A stretch of DNA of 64,000 nt. Source: Azospirillum canadense. Its GTDB lineage: Bacteria; Pseudomonadota; Alphaproteobacteria; Azospirillales; Azospirillaceae. The stretch lies in the NCBI RefSeq assembly GCF_025961225.1, contig NZ_JAOQNG010000002.1:558001-622000 (forward strand), written 5' to 3'. The position numbers were made by a program, and so were the translations under genes. This document shows positions 8,514-17,015 of this stretch, piece by piece; position 1 is the first letter of the stretch; every line of letters begins with the position of its first letter. The notes beneath the pieces were generated by a model. The model did no database searches, was not told the DNA's origin, and was given only the letters and a program-made list of their open reading frames with translations.

Positions 8514-9387
8514 TCTTGTCCTCCCCGGCCGGGATTTCGGCGTGCCGCTTGTCGAACGCCCACACCTCCGCGAAGCCCATCAGCAGGTTGAAGTCGGTGA
8601 AGGGGTAGAGGGGGACCGGCGGCTCCGCCCGCCCCTCCGCCATCGCCGCGTAGGCCGTCCGCATGGCCTGGGCGGCCGCGAGGAAGCCCACGGTCGGGTA
8701 GATCGCGATGGAGAAGCCCAGCTGGCGCAGCCGGTCGCGCTCCAGCACCGGGGTGCGGCCGCCGTGGACGATGTTGACCAGCACCGGCACGTCGAAGGCG
8801 GCGCCGATGCGGGCCATCTCCTCCTCCGTCTCCGGGCTTTCGATGAAGAGGATGTCGGCCCCGGCGCGGGCGTAGGCCTCCCCGCGCCGCAGCGCCTCGT
8901 CGAGGCCGAGGCTGCTGCGCGCGTCGGTCCGCGCGATGACCAGCAGGTCGGCGGAGCCGCGCGCGTCGCAGGCCACGCGGATCTTGCGCACCATGTCCTC
9001 CGCCGGGACGACGCGCCGGCCCGGCGTGTGGCCGCACTTCTTGGGGAACTCCTGGTCCTCCAGCTGGATGCCGGACACGCCGGCGCGCTCGTAGCCGCGC
9101 ACGGTGTGGTGGACGTTGAGCAGCCCGCCATAGCCGGTGTCGGCGTCGGCGATCACCGGCTTCGACACGCCCTGGGTGATGCGCTCCACGCGGCCAACCA
9201 TGTCGGTGTAGGTGGCGATGCCGGCGTCGGGCAGGCCGAGATGCGAGGCCACCGTGCCGTAGCCGGTGACGTAGAGCGCGTCGGCCGGGCCGGCGTCGGC
9301 GATCTTGGCGGAGATCATGTCGAAGACGCCGGGCGCGGAGACGAACTCGCCGTCGGCCAGACGGCGCCGCAGGTCAGGGTTGGGCAT
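8503..9387 (-). CDS. Isocitrate lyase/PEP mutase-family carbon-carbon lyase (PrpB/Dml-like)
   Basis: A 294-residue (beta/alpha)8 enzyme of the ICL/PEPM superfamily. DADTGYGG provides the metal-site aspartates, and the catalytic loop KKCGH is present in FPKKCGHTPGRRVVP. That Cys marks true lyases (isocitrate, 2-methylisocitrate, 2,3-dimethylmalate) rather than PEP mutase or oxaloacetate decarboxylase types. LVIARTDAR and DILFIESPE are also conserved. The start at 9387 has GGAGGA eight bases upstream. No 2-methylcitrate synthase or dehydratase of the prp pathway is nearby. With the adjacent LeuC/LeuD-type pair, cleavage of a methylated malate is the best-supported inference; classical methylisocitrate lyase is the alternative. 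Confidence 0.85.
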   Translation of the reverse strand: MPNPDLRRRLADGEFVSAPGVFDMISAKIADAGPADALYVTGYGTVASHLGLPDAGIATYTDMVGRVERITQGVSKPVIADADTGYGGLLNVHHTVRGYERAGVSGIQLEDQEFPKKCGHTPGRRVVPAEDMVRKIRVACDARGSADLLVIARTDARSSLGLDEALRRGEAYARAGADILFIESPETEEEMARIGAAFDVPVLVNIVHGGRTPVLERDRLRQLGFSIAIYPTVGFLAAAQAMRTAYAAMAEGRAEPPVPLYPFTDFNLLMGFAEVWAFDKRHAEIPAGEDKNAR

Positions 9388-10286
9388 GAGCGGGTCCTCC
9401 GTTCTGGCGTTCCGCGATCTGCCGGGCGGTGCGGAGCGTTCGTTCCGCGGGCGGCAGCATGTCGACGGCGATAAAGATGCCGTCCACGACGGCGGTGCCG
9501 TGGCCGCGCTCCAGGCTTTCGTGGTAGGCCTGGACGATGCGCCGGGCGCGGGCGACTTCGGCCTCGCTGGGCGCGAAGACGTTGTTGGCGACGTCGACCT
9601 GGATGGGGTGGAACACGAGCTTGCCGCAGAAGCCGAGGTCGCGGGCGGCCAGGGCGTCGCGGCGCGTGGCCTCCGCGTCCTTGACCGCGGCGAAATAGGC
9701 GGCGTCGATGGCCTGCAACCCGGCCGCGGCGGCGGCCACGACGAGGACGGAGCGGGGGTACAGCAGCGCCTCCGCCGACACCGCGCCGCCGGTGATGGCG
9801 GTGAAGTCGCCGGAGCCGAAGAACAGGGCCGACGCCCGCGGCAGCGCCTCCGCGATTTCCGCCGCCTTCAGGAGGCCCTTCGGCGTTTCGATGCTGAGGA
9901 TCAGGTCGACGGGGGTTTCCCGCCCGGCCCGCCGTTCGGCGGCGGCCAGCCGCTCCTCGAAGCGGCGCAGCGCCTCCGCGCTCTCCACCTTGGGCAGCAT
10001 CAGGCTGTCCAGTTGGGCGAGCGGCAGGCTGTCGAGATCCGTGCGGCTGTCGGCGGTGTCGGTCCCGTTGATGCGGACGCAGCGCTCCCGCCCGGCGAAG
10101 TCGAGCGTGGCGAGCGCCTCGGCGACGGCCGCCCGCGCGGTGTCCTTTTCCTGCGGCGGGACGCCGTCCTCCAGGTCGAAGACGGTGCAGTCGGACGGCA
10201 GGGTGACCGCTTTGGGCAGCCGGTCCCGGCGGTTGCCGGGGGTCAGCATCAGGCTGCGGCGCAGGCGCGGTTCGCGCGTTCGGGGA

Positions 10287-10294
<8 letters not shown>
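9374..10294 (-). CDS. HpcH/HpaI-family CoA-ester lyase (CitE-like), second copy
   Basis: A 306-residue CitE-like protein with LRRSLMLTPGNR at the N-terminus, CTVFDLEDGVPPQEK, SLMLPKVES, LILSIETPKGL, FFGSGDFTA and GFCGKLVFHPIQVDVANN. These blocks place it with malyl-/citramalyl-type CoA lyases. It overlaps its neighbours by 14 and 8 bases. I chose ATG 10294 because GGGGAGG lies just upstream; a longer in-frame start at 10315 lies inside the preceding gene. It is clearly divergent from the other two CitE-like proteins in the run, so the three probably act on different substrates or steps. Confidence 0.85.
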
Positions 10295-11063
<769 letters not shown>

Positions 11064-11104
11064 CGGTCCGCTCCTCCCAAGGGTCGCTGCGTTTCCTTTT
11101 CAGT

Positions 11105-11290
11105 CCCCTCTCCCCCCTGCTCACGCGCAAACGAAGTTTGCGCTGACGCGACAGGCGGACCTTTGGTTCGCCGAAAGCGGGGAGAGGGTCAGGGTGAGGG
11201 GGTTGCGCGTATGCCGAACGTGCCGCCACGCAAGACCCCGTCACCCTTCCCACTTCGTGGGCCCCTTCCCTCTCCCCAGGGGGGAGAGGG
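11105..11290. repeat. Intergenic palindromic repeat cluster (CCCTCTCCCC/GGGGAGAGGG family)
   Basis: The 233-base gap between the livJ-like and livF-like genes is filled by nested inverted repeats. A C-rich arm at 11105-11117 pairs with GGGGAGAGGG at 11179-11188; between them lies a perfect 8-bp hairpin (GCGCAAAC, 3-base loop, GTTTGCGC at 11125-11143). A second, tight pair lies at 11268-11277 and 11281-11290. The same arms recur at four other places in the window. Such mosaic elements could act as mRNA-stabilising or attenuating hairpins; this position would favour a higher level of the binding-protein message than of downstream genes. Confidence 0.75.
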
Positions 11291-11296
11291 TGATCA

Positions 11297-12478
11297 TCAC
11301 CGGTTGGCCCACCCGGGCATGGGGATCACGGCGTCGGCGGTTTTCAGTTCCTCGGGGTAGATGATCGCGCGCTTGCCGTCGCGGATCTGGACGAGCAGAC
11401 CCTTCACGCCGACCTGGAGACCCGTCTTGGGATCGACCTTGTGGTGGCCGAGCACGGTGTCGGTTTCCATGGTGGACAGCGTCTCGCGCAGCTTGTCCTG
11501 ATCGAGGCTGCCGGTCTTGCGCACCGCCTCCTCCAGTACGGTCACGCCGGCGTAGCCGAAGCCGGAGTAGTAGCCGGGCTCCGCGCCGTACTTGTCCTTG
11601 TAGGCCTTCACGAACTCGGCGTTGCCCTTCGTCTTCAGCACCGGTTCGTACAGCGACATGCCGACGGCGTATTCGGCGTCCTTGCCCGCCGCCTTCACGA
11701 AGTCGTCGATGGAGGCGCCGTTGTGCACGAACAGCTTCGGCAGGTAGTTGTTGGCCCGGAACTGCCGGACCATCTCGATGGCTTCGTTGGGGTAGCCGAC
11801 GGAAATCCAGATGTCCGGGTTGGCCTGCTTGGCCTGCGCGAGATAGGAGGAGTAGTCGGACGTCCCCGCCGGGAAATACTCGGCCTTCTCGATCTTGATG
11901 TTGCGGTCCTTGGCGATCTTGTTCAGCGCGACCTCCATGTCACGCGCCGCGGGGTAGTCGCGGGAGATGATGTCCATGGTCTTCAGGCCGAACTTCTCGG
12001 CCACCGGCCCGACGCCCTCCACATAGGCGGAGATCGGGGCGGCGGTCTGGAAGATGTACTTGAAGTTGCGCTGGTGAATCTTCTCCGACGCGCCGCCGCT
12101 GTTGACCATGACGCGCTTGTGCTTCTCCGCCACCGCTGTGGCCGTTGCTGTAGAGGCGGAGCCCCAGGGCGAGACCAGCAGGTCCACGTTGTCGTTGGTG
12201 ATCAGCCGTTCATAGAGGCGGGCGGCGGTGGCCGGGTCGCTGCGGTCGTCGTAAAGCACCAGTTCCACCGGCCGGTCGAGCAGCCCGCCGCGGGCGTTCA
12301 CCTGGTCGCGCCACAGCTCGACGGCCTTCTTGTAGTGCTCGGCCGAGTCCGCGAGGTTGCCCGACTGCGACAGGGCAATGCCGACCTTGATCGGCTCCGC
12401 CGCCTGGGCCGTTGCGGGCATCAGGGCGGGCGCGGCCAGCAGTGCTGCGCCCGTGAGAATCGTCTTGAACCGGTTCAT
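11297..12478 (-). CDS. livJ: Branched-chain amino acid-type ABC importer substrate-binding protein (LivJ-like)
   Basis: A 393-residue periplasmic binding protein of the Peripla_BP_6 family. It has a clear Sec signal peptide (LTGAALLAAPALMPATAQAA) and the family opening IKVGIALSQSGNLADSAEHY, with NARGGLLDRPVELVLYDD and INDNV-like domain-1 features. The start at 12478 has GGGAGGA eight bases upstream. It provides substrate specificity to the LivFGHM complex encoded around it. The ligand is not evident from sequence. Confidence 0.92.
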   Translation of the reverse strand: MNRFKTILTGAALLAAPALMPATAQAAEPIKVGIALSQSGNLADSAEHYKKAVELWRDQVNARGGLLDRPVELVLYDDRSDPATAARLYERLITNDNVDLLVSPWGSASTATATAVAEKHKRVMVNSGGASEKIHQRNFKYIFQTAAPISAYVEGVGPVAEKFGLKTMDIISRDYPAARDMEVALNKIAKDRNIKIEKAEYFPAGTSDYSSYLAQAKQANPDIWISVGYPNEAIEMVRQFRANNYLPKLFVHNGASIDDFVKAAGKDAEYAVGMSLYEPVLKTKGNAEFVKAYKDKYGAEPGYYSGFGYAGVTVLEEAVRKTGSLDQDKLRETLSTMETDTVLGHHKVDPKTGLQVGVKGLLVQIRDGKRAIIYPEELKTADAVIPMPGWANR

Positions 12479-12555
12479 GCCTCATTCCTCCCATGATGGT
12501 GGTTCGCCCCCGGCCTGTGTCCGGCCGTTTGTCGGGCGCTGTCTTGCGGGCGCCT

Positions 12556-13518
12556 TCAGGCCGCGGCACTTTGCGCGGCTTTGGTCGCGGCCAGCACCTC
12601 CCGCCGGGTCGCCCCCTTGGCGGAGCGGCTGCGTGGCTCGATGCCCAGGATCGCGGCCACGTCGCGGGCCGCAGCGACGGCGGCGTCCGGGTCGATGCCG
12701 GTCCGCACGCCCATGGCCTCCAGCATGCCTACGATGTCCTCCGTCGGCAGGTTGCCGATGGAGCCGATCTCGTGCACCGCGCCCGGCATGGCGATGCCGC
12801 CGCCAATCCCGCAGATCGACCCTTCGACCCAGCGCGCCCCGGCGTCGATGGCCGCCAGCACGTTGGCCCCGCCCATGCCGGCGAGGTCGTGGACGTGGAA
12901 GCCCACCTCGACGTCGGGATGGGCGTCGTAGACGCGGCGGATGAGCCGCCCGACATGGGCCGGGTCCTCCATCCCCATGGAGCCCGCCAGGTAGAAGCGG
13001 CGGATGCCGGCGTTGCGCAGGCGCTGGACGAGCCCGAGCACGCGGTCTTCCGGGATTGCGCCCTCGTAGGCGCACCAGAAGGCCACGCCGATCGCCATGA
13101 CGAAGGGGATGCCGGCCCGGTCGGCGATGCGGAAGGCCTCCGCCGCCTGCTCCACCGCGGTGTCCGGCGTCATGTTCTGGTTCTTCTTGAGGTAGATCTC
13201 CCCGGCGGTGGTCAGGCCGAGCATCTCACCCACCCCGGCCGCGGCCGCCCGCTCCGCCCCGCGAGCGTTGGGGACGAGCGCGCGGTAGACGGTACCCGGC
13301 CGGCGCTTGATGCGGGCGAAGACCTCGTCGGCGTCGCGCAGGTTGGGGACGGTGCGCGGGCTGACGAATCCCGTTACCTCGATGACCGGGAAGCCGGCCT
13401 CGCTCAGCCGGTCGACCATACGGACCTTGGCATCCGTGTCGATCCACCGGGGCAGGCTTTGCAGGCCGTCGCGCGGGCCGACCTCCGCGACGAGCACGTG
13501 GTCTGGAATGGTGAGCAT
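12556..13518 (-). CDS. HMG-CoA lyase-like (HMGL/DRE-TIM) enzyme lacking the usual catalytic cysteine
   Basis: A 320-residue DRE-TIM metallolyase with the N-terminal EVGPRDGLQ signature, FVSPRTVPNL, GSMGMEDP and the metal-binding HVHD pair (GFHVHDLAGMGG). Typical HMG-CoA lyases carry a catalytic Cys in a flexible loop reading roughly GLGGCPYA; here the loop reads GIGGGIAMPGA, with Gly in place of Cys. It may therefore cleave a different 3-hydroxy-3-methylacyl-CoA, act as a related aldolase, or be impaired. It lies inside the Liv operon (gaps of 12 and 77 bases) and starts after GGAGG. Confidence 0.85.
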   Translation of the reverse strand: MLTIPDHVLVAEVGPRDGLQSLPRWIDTDAKVRMVDRLSEAGFPVIEVTGFVSPRTVPNLRDADEVFARIKRRPGTVYRALVPNARGAERAAAAGVGEMLGLTTAGEIYLKKNQNMTPDTAVEQAAEAFRIADRAGIPFVMAIGVAFWCAYEGAIPEDRVLGLVQRLRNAGIRRFYLAGSMGMEDPAHVGRLIRRVYDAHPDVEVGFHVHDLAGMGGANVLAAIDAGARWVEGSICGIGGGIAMPGAVHEIGSIGNLPTEDIVGMLEAMGVRTGIDPDAAVAAARDVAAILGIEPRSRSAKGATRREVLAATKAAQSAAA

Positions 13519-13530
13519 GGACTCGCCTCC

Positions 13531-14304
13531 TCAGAAATAGGCGTCCTGGACCTTGGGGTCGGAGCGGATGGCGGCGGCGTCGCCTTCGGCGATCACCCGC
13601 CCCTGGGCGAGCACGTGGATCGTGTCGCAGATCTCCAGGACGATGCGCATTTCGTGGTCGATGAAGAACAGGGTCAGGCCGCGTTGGCGCAATGCCTCCA
13701 GATGGTCGACGATGCGGTTCTGAAGCCGCGGGTTGATGCCGGCGAAGGGCTCGTCCAGCAGCATGACCGTGGGGCGCAGCATCAGCGCGCGGGCGATCTC
13801 CACCAGCTTGCGCTGGCCGTAGGACAGTTCCGTCCCCCACTTGTCGCGGAGCGCCGTGATCTCCAGGAAGTCGAGCAGGCCGAGCGCCCGCTCCACCGCC
13901 TCCGCGTCGGACGCGCCGTGGGCCACCGCGACGAGGTTTTCCAGCACCGTCATCTCGCCGAACAGGCGGCTGACCTGGAAGGTGCGGCCGACCCCGTTGC
14001 GGCAGATCTGGGCGGGAGAGGCCCGTGTGGTGTCGTGGCCGTTCAGGAAGACCCGCCCGCGGTCGGGGCGCAGCGTGCCGGCGATGATGTTGAACAGCGT
14101 CGACTTGCCCGACCCGTTCGGCCCGATCACCCCGGTGATGGAGCCGCGCCCGACCGACAGGCTGACGTCGGACAGGGCGATCAGGCCGCCGAAGCGCTTG
14201 CCGACCCCCTCAACCACCAGGATGCGTTCGGCTGTGTCCGCCATGCTCGCGAAGTCGGGGGGCGGGACGGCGGTGGGCGGCGTCTGGATGCGCTGGACGT
14301 GCAT
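13531..14304 (-). CDS. livG: Branched-chain amino acid-type ABC importer ATPase (LivG-like)
   Basis: A 257-residue ABC ATPase of the LivG type, the partner of LivF. It has Walker A GPNGSGKST, a Q-loop region with GRTFQVSRLF, signature LSYGQRK, Walker B TVMLLDEPFAGINP and the H-loop FFIDHEM. The C-terminus has the typical LivG ending (GDAAAIRSDPKVQDAYF). The first 20 residues are extra; an in-frame ATG at residue 21 is an alternative start. One base separates it from the livM stop. Confidence 0.92.
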   Translation of the reverse strand: MHVQRIQTPPTAVPPPDFASMADTAERILVVEGVGKRFGGLIALSDVSLSVGRGSITGVIGPNGSGKSTLFNIIAGTLRPDRGRVFLNGHDTTRASPAQICRNGVGRTFQVSRLFGEMTVLENLVAVAHGASDAEAVERALGLLDFLEITALRDKWGTELSYGQRKLVEIARALMLRPTVMLLDEPFAGINPRLQNRIVDHLEALRQRGLTLFFIDHEMRIVLEICDTIHVLAQGRVIAEGDAAAIRSDPKVQDAYF

Positions 14305-14305
14305 G

Positions 14306-15283
14306 TCAGTGGGCCTCCTTGGGGCTGCGGCTGGGCGTCGGGCGGCTGGCGAGGCGGCGCAGGCTGCTGCGCGCGGCGGGCACCCACCACCAGGCGCGGC
14401 GCATCGCGAAGCTGACGATGCCGCGCGGCATGAAGAGGACGACGGCCAGGATCACCGCCCCGACCAGGGCCAGGTAAATCTCCGGGAAGCGGGACCACAG
14501 CAGCTCGTTCACCACGGACATGACCACGGCGCCGACCAGCGGGCCAAAGGTCGTGCCCATGCCGCCCAGCAGCACCATGGCGATGGTGGTCAGCTCGGTC
14601 ATCGGCGCGAAGGCCGTGGCCGGGTCGATGAAGCTGAGGTAGGTGGCGTAGAGGGAGCCCACCGCCGCCGGGGCGATGGCCGAGGCGACGAAGGTGCCGA
14701 TCTTCAGCCGCGTGGTCCGGATGCCCAGCGCGTCCGCCGCGGTCTCGTCCTCGCGGATCGCCAGCAGCTGGATGCCGAGGCGGGAGTTGTCCAGCTTCCA
14801 GGTCAATGCGACCATGCCGAAGGCGATCGCCCACAGGACGAAGAAGAGCGGCTTCAGGTCCGTCACCGGCGTCAGGTAGAGCCCGGTCCCGCCCTGGGTG
14901 ATGCCGTCGAAGCCGAGCGCGAAGGATTCGCAGACCCGTGCCATGCCGAACATGCCGATGGCGAAGAAAGGCCCCTTCACCCGCAGCATCGCCCCGCCGA
15001 GCGGCAGCGCCAGCAAGGCCCCGCTGACCCCGGCGCCGGCGGCGGCGAGCAGCCAGTGGACGCCTGCGTTCATCAGCAGCGCGCCGGTGTAGGCGCCGAC
15101 GCCGAAGAAGGCGACCTGCCCGAAATGGGTGTAGCCCGCGTAGCCGCCGATCAGGTTCCAGGAATAGGCCAGCGCCACGAAGACGAACAGTTGGACCGTG
15201 AAGGACAGGGCATATTCGCTGCCGACGAAGGGGATGAGTGCCGCGAGGCCCGCCGACACCACGATGATGACCAGGGATTTCAT
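14306..15283 (-). CDS. livM: Branched-chain amino acid-type ABC importer permease (LivM-like)
   Basis: A 325-residue inner-membrane permease with about eight to ten hydrophobic segments. Family motifs include YSWNLIGGYAGYTHFGQVAFFGVGAY-type sequence near residues 42-65 and IREDETAADALGIRTTRLK in the cytoplasmic loop that contacts the ATPases. The start at 15283 overlaps the livH stop by four bases (ATGA). A longer in-frame reading upstream is only the shadow of livH. Confidence 0.92.
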   Translation of the reverse strand: MKSLVIIVVSAGLAALIPFVGSEYALSFTVQLFVFVALAYSWNLIGGYAGYTHFGQVAFFGVGAYTGALLMNAGVHWLLAAAGAGVSGALLALPLGGAMLRVKGPFFAIGMFGMARVCESFALGFDGITQGGTGLYLTPVTDLKPLFFVLWAIAFGMVALTWKLDNSRLGIQLLAIREDETAADALGIRTTRLKIGTFVASAIAPAAVGSLYATYLSFIDPATAFAPMTELTTIAMVLLGGMGTTFGPLVGAVVMSVVNELLWSRFPEIYLALVGAVILAVVLFMPRGIVSFAMRRAWWWVPAARSSLRRLASRPTPSRSPKEAH

Positions 15284-16143
15284 GCCCGTACCCCCATGCC
15301 CAGCAGTCCGCGCGGGCGGACGAGGAGGACGACCAGCATGACCAGGAACAGCATCGCCGACCCGATCACCTGCCCGAACCAATAGCCGCCGAAGACCTCC
15401 AGCACGCCCAGCAGCAGGGCCGCCGCCATGGCGCCGGGGTAGCTGCCCATGCCGCCGACGATGATCACCGCGAAGGCCTTGATGCCGAACCGGGCGCCGA
15501 GCTGCGGGTCGGAGGCGAAGGTCGGCGCCAGCAACACCCCGGCCAGCCCGGCCATGGCCGCCCCCAGCGCGAAGGTGACGTTGCGCACCGCGTCGATGGA
15601 GATGCCGTTGATCACCGCCAGTTCCGGCGCCTGCGAGACGGAGCGGATGGCCCGCCCGAAGCGCGTGCTTTGCAGGAACCACCAGACCAGCAGCGTCACC
15701 GCCATGGCGACCAGGAAGGCGACCAGCCGCGACAGGGCGACGTCCTGCCCCAGCAGGTGCACCGATCCGCCAAGCACGCCGGGAAGCCCGCGGTAACCGC
15801 CGCCCCAGATCAGGATCGACAGGTTCACCAGGATGGTCGACAGCGCGAAGGTGGCGAGCAACGACATGATCATCGGCCCGTCGGCCAGCCGCCGCAGCAC
15901 CAGCACCTGCATGGCGAGCCCAAGCGCCGCGGTCAGCAGCGGCACCACGACGATGGCGACGAAGAAGGGCAGGTGCAGGCCGGTGACAATCGACACGGTG
16001 GTCAGCGCGCCGACCGCCAGCAGGTCGCCGTGCGCGAAGTTGATGATGCGCATCACCCCGAAGACGAGGTTCAGGCCGCAGGCCATCAGGGCGTACAAGC
16101 CCCCCAGGAGAATCCCGGCGATGAGCAGTTCGAAGACAGGCAT
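15280..16143 (-). CDS. livH: Branched-chain amino acid-type ABC importer permease (LivH-like)
   Basis: A 287-residue membrane permease, the first importer gene in transcription order. It shows the LivH opening (GILLGGLYALMACGLNLVFGVM) and the conserved RIINFAHGD segment, with several further hydrophobic helices and the loop SQAPELAVINGIS. I chose ATG 16143, with a GAGG-like site upstream, over an in-frame start 51 bases upstream that would add a polar leader. It lies 31 bases after the GntR gene. Confidence 0.92.
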   Translation of the reverse strand: MPVFELLIAGILLGGLYALMACGLNLVFGVMRIINFAHGDLLAVGALTTVSIVTGLHLPFFVAIVVVPLLTAALGLAMQVLVLRRLADGPMIMSLLATFALSTILVNLSILIWGGGYRGLPGVLGGSVHLLGQDVALSRLVAFLVAMAVTLLVWWFLQSTRFGRAIRSVSQAPELAVINGISIDAVRNVTFALGAAMAGLAGVLLAPTFASDPQLGARFGIKAFAVIIVGGMGSYPGAMAAALLLGVLEVFGGYWFGQVIGSAMLFLVMLVVLLVRPRGLLGMGVRA

Positions 16144-16174
16144 CTCCGCACCTCGTGTGATGAAGGGGGCTTGC

Positions 16175-16948
16175 CTAAAGGGGCGCCGAACCATCCGGCA
16201 ACCCGCCGACGATGGCGGTGAAGGCCGGCGGGATGTCCATGCCGTAGCGGCGGAAGCCGCTGCGCAGGATGACGCCGCGGAAGGTCCGCTCCGCGACGTC
16301 GGGGTCGCGCGACGCCAGGGCGGCCAGCATCAGCTCGTGGTTGTTGATGACGCGCGGGACGGCGCGCTCGTGGTCCGGATGGCTCAGCAGGAACAGCCAG
16401 ACGAGGCTGCTGATGGAGCGCCAGGCGCCGAGCAGATACTCGTTGCCGGCCAGGATGCACAGCCGCTCGTGAAACCCCCAGTCCAGGTTCCGGTAGGCCA
16501 TGGCGTCGCCGGACTTTCCGACCCGCTCCATCTCGCGGGTGCGGGCCTCCAGGTCGGCCAGCATGGCGTCGGTCAGGGTGGAGGCGACGATGCGGGCGGC
16601 GAAGCCTTCCAGGTTCGCCCGCATCATGATCACCTGCACGGCGCTCTCGTTCGTCAGCGAGGTCACGAAGGTGCCGCGGTTTCGCCAGGATTCCACGAGA
16701 CCGCGGGCACCCAGCGTCTTCAGCGCTTCGCGCAGTGGCGCCCGGCTGACACCGAGCCGTTTCGCCAGCGCCACCTCGACGATACGGTCGCCGGGTTTCA
16801 GCTCGCCGCTGCGGATGGCCTGGATGATGCGCTCCGCCACGATGTCCGGCAGGGAGCGCTGTTCCGGCAACCGCCAGGATTCGCCGTCGTCCTCCGCCGT
16901 GTCCGGATCGAGTTCCCAGCGCCGTGCGGTGTTGTCGGAATCGTACAT
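16175..16948 (-). CDS. GntR-family transcriptional regulator with FCD effector domain
   Basis: A 257-residue regulator. The N-terminal winged HTH (IVAERIIQAIRSGELKPGDRI, then LGVSRAPLREAL) is typical of the FadR/FCD branch of GntR, and the helical FCD domain follows at about residues 100-235 (ARTREMERVG...FHERLCILAGNEYL). FCD domains bind small organic acids, often with a metal ion. It lies within the CoA-lyase/Liv run, between a CoA-transferase gene and livH, so it probably controls that operon in response to the imported acid. A candidate operator lies at 20580-20612 before the first gene. Confidence 0.9.
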   Translation of the reverse strand: MYDSDNTARRWELDPDTAEDDGESWRLPEQRSLPDIVAERIIQAIRSGELKPGDRIVEVALAKRLGVSRAPLREALKTLGARGLVESWRNRGTFVTSLTNESAVQVIMMRANLEGFAARIVASTLTDAMLADLEARTREMERVGKSGDAMAYRNLDWGFHERLCILAGNEYLLGAWRSISSLVWLFLLSHPDHERAVPRVINNHELMLAALASRDPDVAERTFRGVILRSGFRRYGMDIPPAFTAIVGGLPDGSAPL

Positions 16949-16978
16949 GTCGCCCTCGCCAGTAAGCCCCGAGGTGTC

Positions 16979-17001
16979 CCCTCTCCCCAGAGGGGAGAGG
17001 G
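16979..17001. repeat. Intergenic palindrome (CCCTCTCCCC-aga-GGGGAGAGGG)
   Basis: Perfect 10-bp inverted repeat with a 3-base loop between the CoA-transferase stop and the GntR start, followed on the plus strand by six T. On the minus strand, which is the strand transcribed here, the hairpin has no T tract after it, so I read it as a member of the dispersed repeat family rather than a terminator of the operon. Confidence 0.75.
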
Positions 17002-17015
17002 TTTTTTCATGACCC

